A stretch of DNA of 52,135 nucleotides from Parvibaculum sp. (GCF_002684405.1 NZ_NYVD01000042.1:1-52135), one strand, 5' to 3'; counted from the stretch's first letter, positions 33,772 to 42,755 are shown. Notes: a model not told the origin generated them from the sequence alone. Program-made: numbers and translations.

Positions 33772-34365
33772 ATGAGCAGCCAATCATCCGCCAAAGAAAA
33801 CCCGGACGGCCGACGCCGCAGGGCCGACACCTCGCGCCAGCGCATCGTCGACGCGATGATGGAGCTGATGAAAGCCGGTGAAATCGCGCCCAGCGCGGAG
33901 ACCATCGCGCTGAAGGCCGGCGTGGGGCGGCGCACGGTCTTCCGGCTCTTTTCCGACATGGAAACCGTTTATGCCGAGATCCAGCACGCGATGCTGGCGC
34001 GGATCGAGCCGCTTTTCTCTGCGCCGCTGGAGGGGCGCGGATGGCGCGACAGGCTGGATGCGCTGATCGAACGCCGCGCAACGGTGTTCGAGGAGATCCT
34101 ACCCTTCAAGACCGCCGCCGATGCGCAACGCCACCGCTCACCCTTCCTGCAGAAGGATCATGCGCTGCTTGCCGCCATGACACGGCGAACACTCGCCGAG
34201 GTGTTGCCGAAGAAAATGACGCCCGGCACCCGGCCCTTCGAGGCGCTGGATGCCGCACTCAGCATGGAGATGTGGCAAAGGCTGCGTCACGACCAGGCGC
34301 TCGCCCCCAAGGCGGCGCTGGCCGTGATGAAACATATGGCCGACGCGATCGCGCCGCGCCATTAG
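33772..34365 (+). CDS. TetR-family regulator, 197 aa
   Basis: The helix-turn-helix is at about 15-62 ('DTSRQRIVDAMMELMKAGEIAPSAETIALKAGVGRRTVFRLFSDMETVYAEI'), a variant with F-R-L-F instead of Y-Y-H-F. The effector domain is unassigned. The frame is open to 33700, and the Met at 33772 (MSSQSSAK) is preferred because the HTH then begins at the usual distance, but no strong Shine-Dalgarno is visible for either. It lies divergent from exbB and converges with the DUF2855 gene 5 bp away. Its target is unknown. Confidence 0.85.
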   Translation: MSSQSSAKENPDGRRRRADTSRQRIVDAMMELMKAGEIAPSAETIALKAGVGRRTVFRLFSDMETVYAEIQHAMLARIEPLFSAPLEGRGWRDRLDALIERRATVFEEILPFKTAADAQRHRSPFLQKDHALLAAMTRRTLAEVLPKKMTPGTRPFEALDAALSMEMWQRLRHDQALAPKAALAVMKHMADAIAPRH

Positions 34366-34370
34366 CGCAT

Positions 34371-35450
34371 TCAGCCGAAGGACAGCATGAGACCGCGGTC
34401 CGGCGTCGTCTCGCCGCGCACCATCGACAGATAGGCGGCCTTCACCGCTTCCGCGCCCGTGCCGTGCTCGATCTTCAGATGAGCTTCCATCTCCTTGGCC
34501 ATGCGTGCGCACTCCTCCTGCGCACGGCGCATCGCCGCGCCCGGGCCCCACTCATTGTCGCGCTTCTGGATCTGGGCGGGCGCGAAGAAGAATTCGGGCT
34601 TCGCACCGGGCAGGTCGCCTGTATCGCGCGGTGCTTCCCAATGGGTCGCACCGACGCCGCAGCTCGCCTTGATGTTGTCCCCGAAATGGTGATGCAGCTC
34701 GGAGAGAACCTTTCCATCACCCGACATGTCCACATAGATGCTCGGCACGGAGGCATCGAGCCCGGCGATGTCGCCGTAGGGGCAGACCTCGTCATAGGTG
34801 CCGAGGCTTTCCACGAAGTCCTTGTTGCGCGGCGAGGTGAGGCCGACCACGCGAATGCTGCCTTTCGCATGTGTCGCCAGCATGTTGGCGAGGCCGGCAC
34901 CCGTCTTCGACGAGGCGGAGCCGATAATGACCTGTTTCGCACCGAACCAGTCATTGTCCATCAGATAGTCGTAGATGAGATAGGAGGTGGTGAAGAGCGG
35001 GAAGAACACGCAGCGCGCATCCGCCAGCGCCTTCAGCGCCGCCGGATCGTCATTGGTGATGGTGTAACGGTTGTAGACAAGCGGCATGTCCTTGCGGTGC
35101 GGCGCCTCGTCCGAGAAGCCTCCTCTGTCAACCGGCCCCGGACGCATCACCACGCTTGAGGCCATGGGCAGGAAGCCCCAGATCTCCGTCCCCACCGATA
35201 CATCATCGCAGCGCGAGGCCACAACCTCGCCAAAGCCCCAGACCGGCACGATGCCCCACTCGACCTCGGCGGGGAAAAACTTCCAGTAGCCGATCATGTC
35301 GCCAGTGAGCGCGTAGGTGATGTTGTTGGCCGTCAGTGCGAATTTGCGCACGGCCACCTCGACCTCGCCCTCTTCCAGCGCCCGCTCTTCGCGTGCGATC
35401 ACGCGGCATTCGCCGATGGCGTCGCGCTTCACGTCCAGTTCCACGATCAT
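34371..35450 (-). CDS. DUF2855 family protein, MDR-like fold, 359 aa
   Basis: The sequence fits the DUF2855 family: 'VAVRKFALTANNITYALTGDMIGYWKFFPA' near residue 33, 'GIVPVWGFGEVVAS', 'VYNRYT' and 'VIIGSASSKTGAGLANMLA' in the position of the nucleotide-binding loop of medium-chain reductases. It has no zinc ligands. The fold suggests NAD(P)-dependent reduction, but the family has no proven activity that I can name. The Shine-Dalgarno (GGGAGGACACC) before ATG is good. It converges with the TetR gene upstream on the other strand and diverges from the GST-like gene. Confidence 0.82.
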   Translation of the reverse strand: MIVELDVKRDAIGECRVIAREERALEEGEVEVAVRKFALTANNITYALTGDMIGYWKFFPAEVEWGIVPVWGFGEVVASRCDDVSVGTEIWGFLPMASSVVMRPGPVDRGGFSDEAPHRKDMPLVYNRYTITNDDPAALKALADARCVFFPLFTTSYLIYDYLMDNDWFGAKQVIIGSASSKTGAGLANMLATHAKGSIRVVGLTSPRNKDFVESLGTYDEVCPYGDIAGLDASVPSIYVDMSGDGKVLSELHHHFGDNIKASCGVGATHWEAPRDTGDLPGAKPEFFFAPAQIQKRDNEWGPGAAMRRAQEECARMAKEMEAHLKIEHGTGAEAVKAAYLSMVRGETTPDRGLMLSFG

Positions 35451-35666
35451 GGTGTCCTCCCTCTCGCCCAGCTCAGCAAGGTAGAAAGCTGTGCCAGAGC
35501 GGCGAATAACGCAAGCCGTATCGACGCCCGGCTCAACGGCAAAAACCCGGACAATCTATTGGCACCTGTAATGCCATTTTTCAAAACCCTGCGCTCCAAA
35601 TGCTTGACGCTCCGTTACCCATGGTGACACGCTTGGTGCCAGAAAAATGAGCGAGAGCAAGACGTA

Positions 35667-36713
35667 ATGGGGATGGAGACAGAGATGACGGCAACACCCT
35701 TGCTGCTGAGCGGCGCGCCCGGCTCGCCCTATACGCGAAAGATGCTGGCAGTGCTGCGCTACCGGCTGATCCCCTACCGCTTCCTGATCGGCGAGACGCC
35801 CGCCGCACTCGGCCTGCCGAAGCCGAAAGTTCAGTTGCTGCCGACCTTCTACCTGCCAAACGACACGGGCGAGATGGAAGCGGTGGTCGATTCCACCCCG
35901 CTCATCCGCCGCTTTGAGGCGGCGTTTCCCGAACGCAAGATCGTGCCCTCCGATCCGGTGATCGAGTTTCTCGATTATCTGCTGGAAGACTTTGCGGATG
36001 AATGGCTCACCAAGGCGATGTTCCATTATCGCTGGTATTACAAGCCGGATATCGACCGCGCGGCGGCGATCCTGCCGCGCTGGAGGAACGTGACGCAACC
36101 CGAAGATGAAGCGCTGAAGATGGGCGAGATTTTCGCCGACCGGCAGATCAAGCGGCTTTATGTCGTCGGCTCCAACAACGTGACCGCACCGGTGATCGAA
36201 GCAAGCTATCTGCGCCTTCTCGACGCACTGAAAGCGCATCTCGAAACCGCGCCCTACATCATGGGCAAGCGGCCCGGCGCGTCCGATTTCGGCTTTTACG
36301 GCCAGTTGACCCAGCTCACCCATTTCGACCCGACGCCGATGGAAGAAACGCTCATCCGCGCGCCGCGCGTTTTCGCCTGGGTCGATATCGTGGAGGACTC
36401 ATCCGGCGTTGAGCCGACTGAGGAAGACTGGATCTCCCGCGACGCGATCCCGGAGACGCTCAAGGGCCTCCTCAACGAGGTCGGCCGCGTCTATGCGCCC
36501 GTCATGCTCGCTAATGCGAAAGCGCTGATGGACGGCGCGGAGGAAGTGCGCACGGAAGTCGACGGCCGCGAATGGGTCCAGCAGCCCTTCCCCTATCAGG
36601 GCAAGTGCCTGGCGTGGCTGCGCGAAAAACGCGCCGCGCTGAGCGATACCGACCGCAAGGCTGTGGACGCGATCCTCAAGGACACGGGGTGCGAGACGTT
36701 GTTTAGGGAATAA
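35667..36713 (+). CDS. long glutathione S-transferase-like protein, 348 aa
   Basis: The N-terminal thioredoxin-like domain shows 'LLLSGAPGSPYTRKMLAVLRYRLIPYRFLIGE' and 'VDSTPLIRRFEAAFP' (D-S-T-P-L is the glutathione-binding turn). A helical C domain with 'KRPGASDFGFYGQLTQLTHFDPT' follows. At about 348 aa it is well above the usual 200-220 of the family; the extra residues are in the middle (110-160) and a C-terminal stretch after about 265. The start is uncertain: ATG at 35667 is the longest, while ATG at 35685 has a better spaced GGAG. No partner gene is apparent. Confidence 0.8.
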   Translation: MGMETEMTATPLLLSGAPGSPYTRKMLAVLRYRLIPYRFLIGETPAALGLPKPKVQLLPTFYLPNDTGEMEAVVDSTPLIRRFEAAFPERKIVPSDPVIEFLDYLLEDFADEWLTKAMFHYRWYYKPDIDRAAAILPRWRNVTQPEDEALKMGEIFADRQIKRLYVVGSNNVTAPVIEASYLRLLDALKAHLETAPYIMGKRPGASDFGFYGQLTQLTHFDPTPMEETLIRAPRVFAWVDIVEDSSGVEPTEEDWISRDAIPETLKGLLNEVGRVYAPVMLANAKALMDGAEEVRTEVDGREWVQQPFPYQGKCLAWLREKRAALSDTDRKAVDAILKDTGCETLFRE

Positions 36714-36876
36714 GAGAAAGATGGCATAGCGAACGGTCGCGAACGAAGTCTGCTTCCGCTAAAATTTCCGATTAACAGCCTTTTATCGGCATCTCCAATG
36801 CCCGCTTTGCGCCAAAAGCGATCTTTCCCACTTGCCGGTCGAGGTTTAATCTCGTCCCCGGACAAGGATGGAAGCC

Positions 36877-37149
36877 ATGAGCGACACGATCGGACCAAGC
36901 GATCTGGTTCTTTGCGTCAATGCCGCCCCGAACCACGTTACAGGCACGCCGGTGCCTCTGCAGGCCGGAGAGACCTATCGTGTTCTCGATGTCATGGAGT
37001 TTGCCTGCCCATGCGGGCGTTCAGATGCGCTCCTGGATGTCGGTGTCGGCTTCGCATGGTGCCAAACGCGCTTCCGTCTCCTGCCCAAGCCAAAGATGGA
37101 GAGCAAACCGCGGCGCGTTACGGCGCCTAAAGAAAAAGAACGGGTTTGA
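36877..37149 (+). CDS. small hypothetical protein, possible SH3-like fold, 90 aa
   Basis: The protein has the plan of small bacterial and phage proteins of the form V-C-V...L-x-x-G-x-x-Y-x-V...F-R-L-L: 'DLVLCVNAAPNHVTGTPVPLQAGETYRVLDV' then 'CPCGRSDALLDV' and 'TRFRLLPKPK'. The Cys residues could bind metal, but the pattern is weak. GGAAGCC directly precedes the ATG at 36877; another in-frame ATG is 9 bp upstream. It lies next to, and convergent with, the tRNA-Arg gene. Function unknown. Confidence 0.6.
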   Translation: MSDTIGPSDLVLCVNAAPNHVTGTPVPLQAGETYRVLDVMEFACPCGRSDALLDVGVGFAWCQTRFRLLPKPKMESKPRRVTAPKEKERV

Positions 37150-37173
37150 GGAGGTGCCGGGAAGGCGAGGGAG

Positions 37174-37250
37174 TGGCGCGCCGGGGAAGATTCGAACTCC
37201 CGACCCCCAGATTCGTAGTCTGGTGCTCTATCCAGCTGAGCTACCGGCGC
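37174..37250 (-). tRNA. tRNA-Arg, anticodon ACG
   Basis: On the minus strand the sequence folds into a full cloverleaf: acceptor stem GCGCCGG with CCGGCGC, D loop AGCTGGATA, anticodon stem CCAGA/TCTGG with loop CTACGAA (anticodon ACG), and T loop TTCGAAT. The 3' CCA is encoded (37176-37174). This is the A34-edited tRNA reading CGU, CGC and CGA. Confidence 0.97.
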
Positions 37251-37358
37251 AACCTGACCTGACGGGCGAAAACGGCTGAAAAGCACGGGCACCGTCGGGC
37301 GAGGCGCGTACTCATAAAGCGTCATGCGCCCGAACGCAAGTGCCCATCGCCGGGTATG

Positions 37359-37396
37359 GCCGCGGGGCCCTCCTGCCGTTTACCCGGCCCCGTGGC
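37359..37396 (-). terminator. possible hairpin overlapping the P1 peptidase stop
   Basis: Arms GCCGCGGGGCC (37359-37369) and GGCCCCGTGGC (37386-37396) pair with one mismatch. The hairpin spans the stop codon and has no T run, so it is a weak candidate. Confidence 0.3.
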
Positions 37397-38426
37397 GGGC
37401 GGCCCACGAAGGGATCGACCCCAGCGTTTCCGCCTCGAAAACCCCTCTGGCGATGGCGCGAGCCATGCAATCGGCCGCGATGGCGCCCAGCCGGGTGATG
37501 TCGAGCGTCCGCGCCTCAGCCTCCAGCGGTTTCCTGCCCGTCGAGAGCGCGAAAACGGCATCGCCATCCACCGGCGCATGAACCGGGCGAAGCGCGCGGG
37601 CGAAGCCGTCATGCGCCATCACGGCGATGCGGTGCATGGCGGTCGCATCGAGCACCGCATCGGTCGCGACGATGCCGATGGTGGTGTTTTCGCGCGGGCC
37701 CGCCAGTTTGGTGCCCTCCAGCGGATCGTATGAGGCCGGCGCGCCTTCCCCGTTCCAGCGCCTGCCGCCGAATTCGCCATTGAGCTCAAAGGGCGCCGCC
37801 CAGAAGCAGTCGGTACCGGGGATGACGGGCGAGCCTACCGCGTTCACAGCGACAAGCGCGCCGACGGTGATGCCGTCCGGCGTCACGGCGGAGGCCGAGC
37901 CGAGCCCGCCCTTGTAGTGCCCGGCCTGCGCGCCGAACCCCGCCCCTGCATTGCCGAGCTCGAAATCCGCACCCGCCGCCTCGCAGGCCTCATAGCCCAA
38001 CGCACGGTAGGGCGGCTCTTCCGCACCGCCATTTGCCCAGTATTTCTCGCCGCCATTGGCAAGGTCGAAGAGGATCGCGCCGGGCACGATGGGCGCGGTG
38101 ATGGAAAGCCCCGGAAAGGCAAAGCCGCGCCCCTGCCCGCCCAGCCAGTGCGTCACGCCGGAGGGCGCGTCGAGCCCGTAGACCGACCCGCCGGACAGCA
38201 CCAGCGCATCGACCCGGCCTTCCAGCAGATGCCTCGGGTCCAGCGCATCGCTTTCGCGCGTGCCGGGCCCGCCGCCGCGCACATCCATGGCGGCGGTGCC
38301 GGGTTCGTCCGGCAGCAGCACCGTGACGCCGGTGCGCGCGCGCTCATCTTGCGCATTGCCGATGGAGAGCCCAGCTACATCCGTAATCAGGTTGCGGGGG
38401 CCCGGCGTAATCCGCGCTTCGGCCAT
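37380..38426 (-). CDS. P1-family (DmpA/S58) aminopeptidase, self-processing Ntn-type fold, 348 aa
   Basis: The family consists of aminopeptidases made as one chain that cleaves itself into alpha and beta subunits. Signatures are 'LITDVAGLSIGNAQD' near the start, 'LVLSGGSVYGLDAPSGV' at 76-91, 'GNAGAGFGAQAG' and 'VAVNAVG'. The probable self-cleavage and nucleophile site is Thr248 or Thr249 in 'ENTTIGIVATDA', giving a beta subunit of about 100 residues. Substrates of the family range from D- and L-amino acid amides to beta-peptides. CAGGAG precedes the ATG. It diverges from a gamma-glutamyltransferase gene over 98 bp. Confidence 0.9.
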   Translation of the reverse strand: MAEARITPGPRNLITDVAGLSIGNAQDERARTGVTVLLPDEPGTAAMDVRGGGPGTRESDALDPRHLLEGRVDALVLSGGSVYGLDAPSGVTHWLGGQGRGFAFPGLSITAPIVPGAILFDLANGGEKYWANGGAEEPPYRALGYEACEAAGADFELGNAGAGFGAQAGHYKGGLGSASAVTPDGITVGALVAVNAVGSPVIPGTDCFWAAPFELNGEFGGRRWNGEGAPASYDPLEGTKLAGPRENTTIGIVATDAVLDATAMHRIAVMAHDGFARALRPVHAPVDGDAVFALSTGRKPLEAEARTLDITRLGAIAADCMARAIARGVFEAETLGSIPSWAARHGAG

Positions 38427-38524
38427 CTCAAAACTCCTGTTGGCAGACGCCGCGAGCGTGAGCGGCTAAACTGGCGATAACATAGCAATAGACGACACAT
38501 AGATTCAGGGGGAGGCGCGAGCCC

Positions 38525-40276
38525 ATGCAAAACTCAAGAACGATCCCGGTGATTTTCGCCGCCCTTCTCCTCATTATCGGCGGCACCTCCTGGTGGCTCG
38601 GCAGCCAGCGCCCCGAAATCGCCACCGGCCCTTCCTCCGGCCCCTATATGATCGCCGCCGCGAACCCCGATGCGACGGCGGCGGCGCAGGAGATCATCAA
38701 AAAGGGCGGCAATGCCATCGACGCGGCCATCGCGGTTCAGGCCGTACTGACGCTGGTGGAGCCGGAAAGCTCCGGCCTCGGCGGCGGCGCCTTCATGGTC
38801 TATTTCGACAAGGCGGCGGATGAAGTGCTGGCCTATGACGGGCGGGAGACGGCCCCGGCCGGGGCGACCTCGAAGCTGTTTCTGGATGACGACGGCCAGC
38901 CGCTCAATTTCCGCGATGCCGTGGTGAGCGGGCGGTCGGTCGGCGTGCCGGGCGTGGTGAAGATGCTGTGGCTTGCGCATCAACAGCACGGCGCCCTGCC
39001 CTGGAGCGATCTTTTCGAGCCCGCCATTCGCCTTGCCGAGAACGGCTTCAAGGTTCAGCCCAAACTTCAGGAATGGCTGGAATGGGATCCGGTGCTGAAG
39101 AACATGCCGGTGGCGGGCGACTATTTCTACAAGACCGGTCCGGATGGCGCGAAGGTGCCTTACAAGGCGGGCGAGATCATCAAGAACCCGACTTACGCGC
39201 GGACGCTGCGCGAAATCGCGGAGAAGGGACCCGACGGGTTTTATGCGGGCGATGTGGCGCAGGCGATCGTCGATGCCGTGCATAACGCACCGGCGCGGCC
39301 CGGTACGCTGTCGCTGGACGACCTTGCCGGTTACCAGGCAAAGGAGCGCGGCGCGCTTTGCCGCCCCTATCGTATCTATCGCATCTGCACCATGCCGCCG
39401 CCCACTTCGGGCGGGCTCACCACGCTGCAGACACTCGGCATTCTCGAGAATTTCGACCTTAAGGGCATGGGCGCGATGACCGTGACGTCGATGCATTTCA
39501 TCGCCGAGGCCGAAGCCCTCGCCTATGCCGACCGCGACCGGTATATCGGCGACCCCGATTTCGTGGATGTGCCGGTGGACGCAATGCTCGATCCGAAATA
39601 TCTCGCCTCACGCGCAGCGCTTATCGATGCGAGCCTTTCCATGGGCAAAGCCGCGCCGGGCAATCCGGGCGAAGAGCACGCGGATAACCGGGGCTCCAAT
39701 GCCGATATCTCCCAGCCTTCCACCAGCCATTTCAGCATTATCGACCCGGACGGCAATGTGGTGTCGATGACGACCTCGGTGGAAGGGCCGTTCGGCTCTC
39801 ACCTGATGGCGGGCGGCATGATCCTCAACAATCAGCTGACGGATTTTTCCTTCCTGCCGGAACGCGACGGCAAGCCGGTGGCAAATGCGGTGGCGCCGGG
39901 CAAGCGCCCGCGCTCGTCCATGGACCCGGTGATCGTCTTCAACAAGGATGGCAGCTTCCATGCCGCCATCGGCTCACCCGGCGGCTCCAAGATCATCAAT
40001 TATGTGAACCAGTCGCTCATCGCCATGCTGGACTGGGACATGGATGTGCCGGCGGCTATCGGTCTGCCGCATTTCATGGACCGGAACGGACCGCTGGAAA
40101 TCGAGAAGAACACGGTGCTCGAGCAGAAGATCCCCGAATTCGAGCAGCTCGGTCATGAGGTGAAGGTCGAACGAATGATGAGCGGCCTCCATGGCCTTCT
40201 GGTGATGCCGGACGGCTCGCTCGACGGCGGGGCCGATCCGCGCCGCGACGGCAATGTGGTGAGCGGTACAAGATAG
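38525..40276 (+). CDS. ggt: gamma-glutamyltransferase, 583 aa
   Basis: The enzyme transfers or hydrolyses gamma-glutamyl groups, chiefly from glutathione, in the periplasm. An N-terminal hydrophobic segment (about 7-25, 'IPVIFAALLLIIGGTSWWL') is a signal or membrane anchor. The Ntn nucleophile is Thr400 in 'PSTSHFSIIDPDGNVVSMTTS', where the precursor cleaves itself. 'ESSGLGGGAFMVY' and 'RPRSSMDPVIV' are family motifs. Length is normal. GGGGGAGG precedes the ATG. It may work with the divergent P1 aminopeptidase on the dipeptide products, and with GSTs in the region, though this is only contextual. Confidence 0.94.
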   Translation: MQNSRTIPVIFAALLLIIGGTSWWLGSQRPEIATGPSSGPYMIAAANPDATAAAQEIIKKGGNAIDAAIAVQAVLTLVEPESSGLGGGAFMVYFDKAADEVLAYDGRETAPAGATSKLFLDDDGQPLNFRDAVVSGRSVGVPGVVKMLWLAHQQHGALPWSDLFEPAIRLAENGFKVQPKLQEWLEWDPVLKNMPVAGDYFYKTGPDGAKVPYKAGEIIKNPTYARTLREIAEKGPDGFYAGDVAQAIVDAVHNAPARPGTLSLDDLAGYQAKERGALCRPYRIYRICTMPPPTSGGLTTLQTLGILENFDLKGMGAMTVTSMHFIAEAEALAYADRDRYIGDPDFVDVPVDAMLDPKYLASRAALIDASLSMGKAAPGNPGEEHADNRGSNADISQPSTSHFSIIDPDGNVVSMTTSVEGPFGSHLMAGGMILNNQLTDFSFLPERDGKPVANAVAPGKRPRSSMDPVIVFNKDGSFHAAIGSPGGSKIINYVNQSLIAMLDWDMDVPAAIGLPHFMDRNGPLEIEKNTVLEQKIPEFEQLGHEVKVERMMSGLHGLLVMPDGSLDGGADPRRDGNVVSGTR

Positions 40277-40287
40277 ACTTCCCTACT

Positions 40288-40361
40288 CGTCCTTGCGAGA
40301 AGCGAAGCGACGAAGCAACCCATGCTCCGCCGGATCGCTGCGCCGACACCCGCAATGACGG
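40288..40361. repeat. dispersed palindromic repeat element (degenerate copy)
   Basis: The left part (40288-40325) reads like the known intergenic repeat that begins CGTCATTGCGAGGAGCGAAG and continues CGACGAAGCAA, with a few changes. The right end CGCAATGACGG (40351-40361) is the expected complement of its beginning, and GGATCGCT...GCCG resembles the degraded second arm. It lies between the convergent ggt and glk genes and may also act in termination. Confidence 0.75.
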
Positions 40362-40365
40362 ATGT

Positions 40366-41361
40366 TCAGCGCGCCACCTCGCGGGCGGCGGCGACGAGGC
40401 CAAAAAAGGCAGGTTCCTCCACCAGAATGACGTGAACCGGGAACCCGGCCAGATGCTCCGCGAAACGGCCCTTGGCCTCGAAGCGGCGGCGGAAATGCGC
40501 CTCGTCGAACAGCCCGCTGCCCGAACTCACCCAGCCGGGCACGATCCCGCCGCCGATATAGATGCCGCCGCTCGCCCAGAGCGTCAGCGCGAGATTGCCC
40601 GCGACCGATCCGAGCCAGCCGCAGAAGAAGGACACCGCCTCGACTGCAATCGGGCACGAGCCGTCGCCGGCATGCGCAGACACCTCCTCCGGTGTCAGCC
40701 CGACTTCGACGGGGCGGCGGCGCAATTCGCCCAGCACCTCGTAAAGGGAAACGAGCCCCGGCCCCGACAGGACGCGCTCGACGGAGACGCGGCCGAAGCG
40801 GGCCATGAGGCGGCGTAAAATCTCGATCTCGAATTCATCCGTTACCGGAAGATCGACATGACCGCCCTCCCCCGGCACGGGAATGTAGCGGGTACCGTCA
40901 TGCACCAGCGAGGCGACACCGAGCCCGGTGCCTGCGCCGAGCAGCGCAATCGGCCGCCCGACCTCCGCGGCACCATCACCTACCGCATGCAGCGCTTCCA
41001 TCGGCAGTTCGGGAATGGCGAGAGCGAGCGCGGTGAAATCGTTCATCAGGCGCGGATGTGCGCAGCCGCTGACCTGTGCAATCGCGCCGCTCGAGATCTC
41101 CCAGGGACAATTCGTCATGCGGATACGATCCGTCTCTCCCTCCGACAAGAGAGGCCCCGCCGCGCAAATGGCGGCCGCGTCCAGCGGCGGCTGCCGAACG
41201 TCAGACAGGAAGCGCGACAGGGCATCTTCCAGAGAGCGATAGTCGGCGGTGGCGAAACCCGCCTTGTGCAGAATAGAAAGCGACCGATTGTCATCGCTCT
41301 CCTCGGCCAGCGCGAAACGGGCATTGGTGCCGCCTATATCTCCCAGGAGATAGCGCTTCAT
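40366..41361 (-). CDS. glk: glucokinase (Glk family), 331 aa
   Basis: The enzyme phosphorylates glucose with ATP. The ATP phosphate loop 'LGDIGGTNARFAL' is at 6-18. 'CPWEIS' and 'LMNDFTALALAIP' (with the catalytic Asp), 'LLGAGTGLGVASLV' and 'EGGHVDLPVTDEFE' are the standard Glk motifs, as is 'ERVLSGPGLVSLYEVL'. ATGA overlap with otsA shows translational coupling. As last gene of the trehalose operon, it can rephosphorylate glucose released from trehalose to glucose 6-phosphate, the substrate of OtsA. Confidence 0.94.
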   Translation of the reverse strand: MKRYLLGDIGGTNARFALAEESDDNRSLSILHKAGFATADYRSLEDALSRFLSDVRQPPLDAAAICAAGPLLSEGETDRIRMTNCPWEISSGAIAQVSGCAHPRLMNDFTALALAIPELPMEALHAVGDGAAEVGRPIALLGAGTGLGVASLVHDGTRYIPVPGEGGHVDLPVTDEFEIEILRRLMARFGRVSVERVLSGPGLVSLYEVLGELRRRPVEVGLTPEEVSAHAGDGSCPIAVEAVSFFCGWLGSVAGNLALTLWASGGIYIGGGIVPGWVSSGSGLFDEAHFRRRFEAKGRFAEHLAGFPVHVILVEEPAFFGLVAAAREVAR

Positions 41362-42755
41362 GCGGACCGCTCCGTGTTGCGGTGCATCGGCGCCTCATGC
41401 TCCAGCGTGGCGAGAAAGCTGTCGCGCCAATAGGCGACGTCGTCGCGCTTGAGGCCGTCGAACAGGGCCTGGAACCTTTCCTGGCGTTCTTCTAGGCTCA
41501 TATAGCGCGCATTCTGAATGGCGTCGGCCACTTCCTTGATGTCGTAGGGATTGACGGCAATCGCTTCCGGCATCTGATAGATGGCGCCTGCGAAACGCGA
41601 CAGGATGAGAACGCCGGGGTCTTCGGGGTTCTGGGCCGCGACGTATTCCTTGGCAACGAGATTCATGCCGTCGCGCAGCGGCGTGATCAGGCCGATCTTG
41701 CTGGCCCGGTAAAGGCCCGCCAGCGAGCGGCGCGCAAAAGCGCGATTGATGTAGCGCAGCGGCGTCCAGTCGAATTCACCATACTGCCCGTTGATATGCC
41801 CGGAAAGCCCCTCCAGCTCCTGACGCATCTCGCGATAGGCCTGCACGTCGCCGCGCGATGTGGGCGCGATCTGCAGATAGACCAGCTCGCCGCGGGCATC
41901 GGGATAATCGTCCAGCAGCCGTTCGAAGGCCTGAAACCGTTCCGGCAACCCTTTCGTGTAGTCGAGGCGGTCCACGCCGATCATCTGGGCGCGGCCGCGC
42001 AGGCTCCGCACCGCTTTTTCCTGCTGACGGCGCGCATCCTCCGATTCCGCCGCCATCTTCGCAAAACCCTCCGTGTCGATACCGATGGGAAAGGCGCGCG
42101 CAATAATGGTGCGACCGAAGCATGTCACGCGGTCGCCCTCGACATGGCCGCCTGCCTCGCGCACCACGAAGTCGCAGAAGCGCTCAAGGTCGCGCGAGGT
42201 CTGGAAGCCCAGCACGTCATAGGCAAAGAGACCGCGCACCAGCGCGTCATGGTTCGGTAGCGTGGCGAGCACTTCGGGCGAAGGGAACGGGATGTGCAGG
42301 AAGAAGCCGATGGCCTGTTCGGCGCCCATCTGGCGCAGTTCGTTACCGAAGGCGAGGAAATGGTAGTCGTGCACCCAGATCGTGTCGTCTTCGCGCAGCA
42401 GGGGAAAGAGGCCGCTGGCGAATTTCGCGTTCACCCGCCGATAGCCTTCATAATAGCGGCGGTCGAAGGCGGTGAGGTCTATCCGGTAATGGAAGAGCGG
42501 CCAGAGACAGCGATTGGCGAACCCGTTGTAGTAGTCGTCATACTCATCTTCGGTGAGGTCGGCGGTGGCGAGCTGCAAGGGGCCGGCCTGTTCGACCTTG
42601 ACCCCGGCGCTCTGGTTATTGGTGTCGCCGCTCCATCCATACCAGAGGCCGCCACGGGCACGCAGCGCGTCCACCAGCGCGACGGCGAGACCGCCCGCCC
42701 GCGCCGCATCGCGCACCGGCCCGACGCGATTGGAGACGATGACAAGCCGGCTCAT
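41358..42755 (-). CDS. otsA: trehalose-6-phosphate synthase, 465 aa
   Basis: OtsA (GT20) joins UDP-glucose and glucose 6-phosphate to trehalose 6-phosphate. 'RLVIVSNRVG' and 'AGGLAVALV' give the N-terminal glucose-6-phosphate site, 'WVHDYHFLAFG' and 'IGFFLHIPFPSPEVLATLP' are conserved, and 'GVDRLDYTKGLPERFQAFE' is the UDP-sugar side signature. Length fits single-domain OtsA, with no fused phosphatase. The open frame begins at 42770, but the Met at 42755 has GGGAGGAAGAGGT just before it and overlaps the GH15 stop (ATGA), so it is chosen. Confidence 0.95.
   Translation of the reverse strand: MSRLVIVSNRVGPVRDAARAGGLAVALVDALRARGGLWYGWSGDTNNQSAGVKVEQAGPLQLATADLTEDEYDDYYNGFANRCLWPLFHYRIDLTAFDRRYYEGYRRVNAKFASGLFPLLREDDTIWVHDYHFLAFGNELRQMGAEQAIGFFLHIPFPSPEVLATLPNHDALVRGLFAYDVLGFQTSRDLERFCDFVVREAGGHVEGDRVTCFGRTIIARAFPIGIDTEGFAKMAAESEDARRQQEKAVRSLRGRAQMIGVDRLDYTKGLPERFQAFERLLDDYPDARGELVYLQIAPTSRGDVQAYREMRQELEGLSGHINGQYGEFDWTPLRYINRAFARRSLAGLYRASKIGLITPLRDGMNLVAKEYVAAQNPEDPGVLILSRFAGAIYQMPEAIAVNPYDIKEVADAIQNARYMSLEERQERFQALFDGLKRDDVAYWRDSFLATLEHEAPMHRNTERSA

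Noticed and set aside
33773-33792. Small dyad ATATC-C-GATAT at the TetR start near 33760-33772
   Set aside because: Short and overlapping the start codon; it could occur by chance and has no supporting promoter.
36714-37260. Integration site or genomic island edge at tRNA-Arg
   Set aside because: No integrase, no duplicated tRNA end and no change in gene style next to the tRNA; only a small phage-like protein is adjacent.
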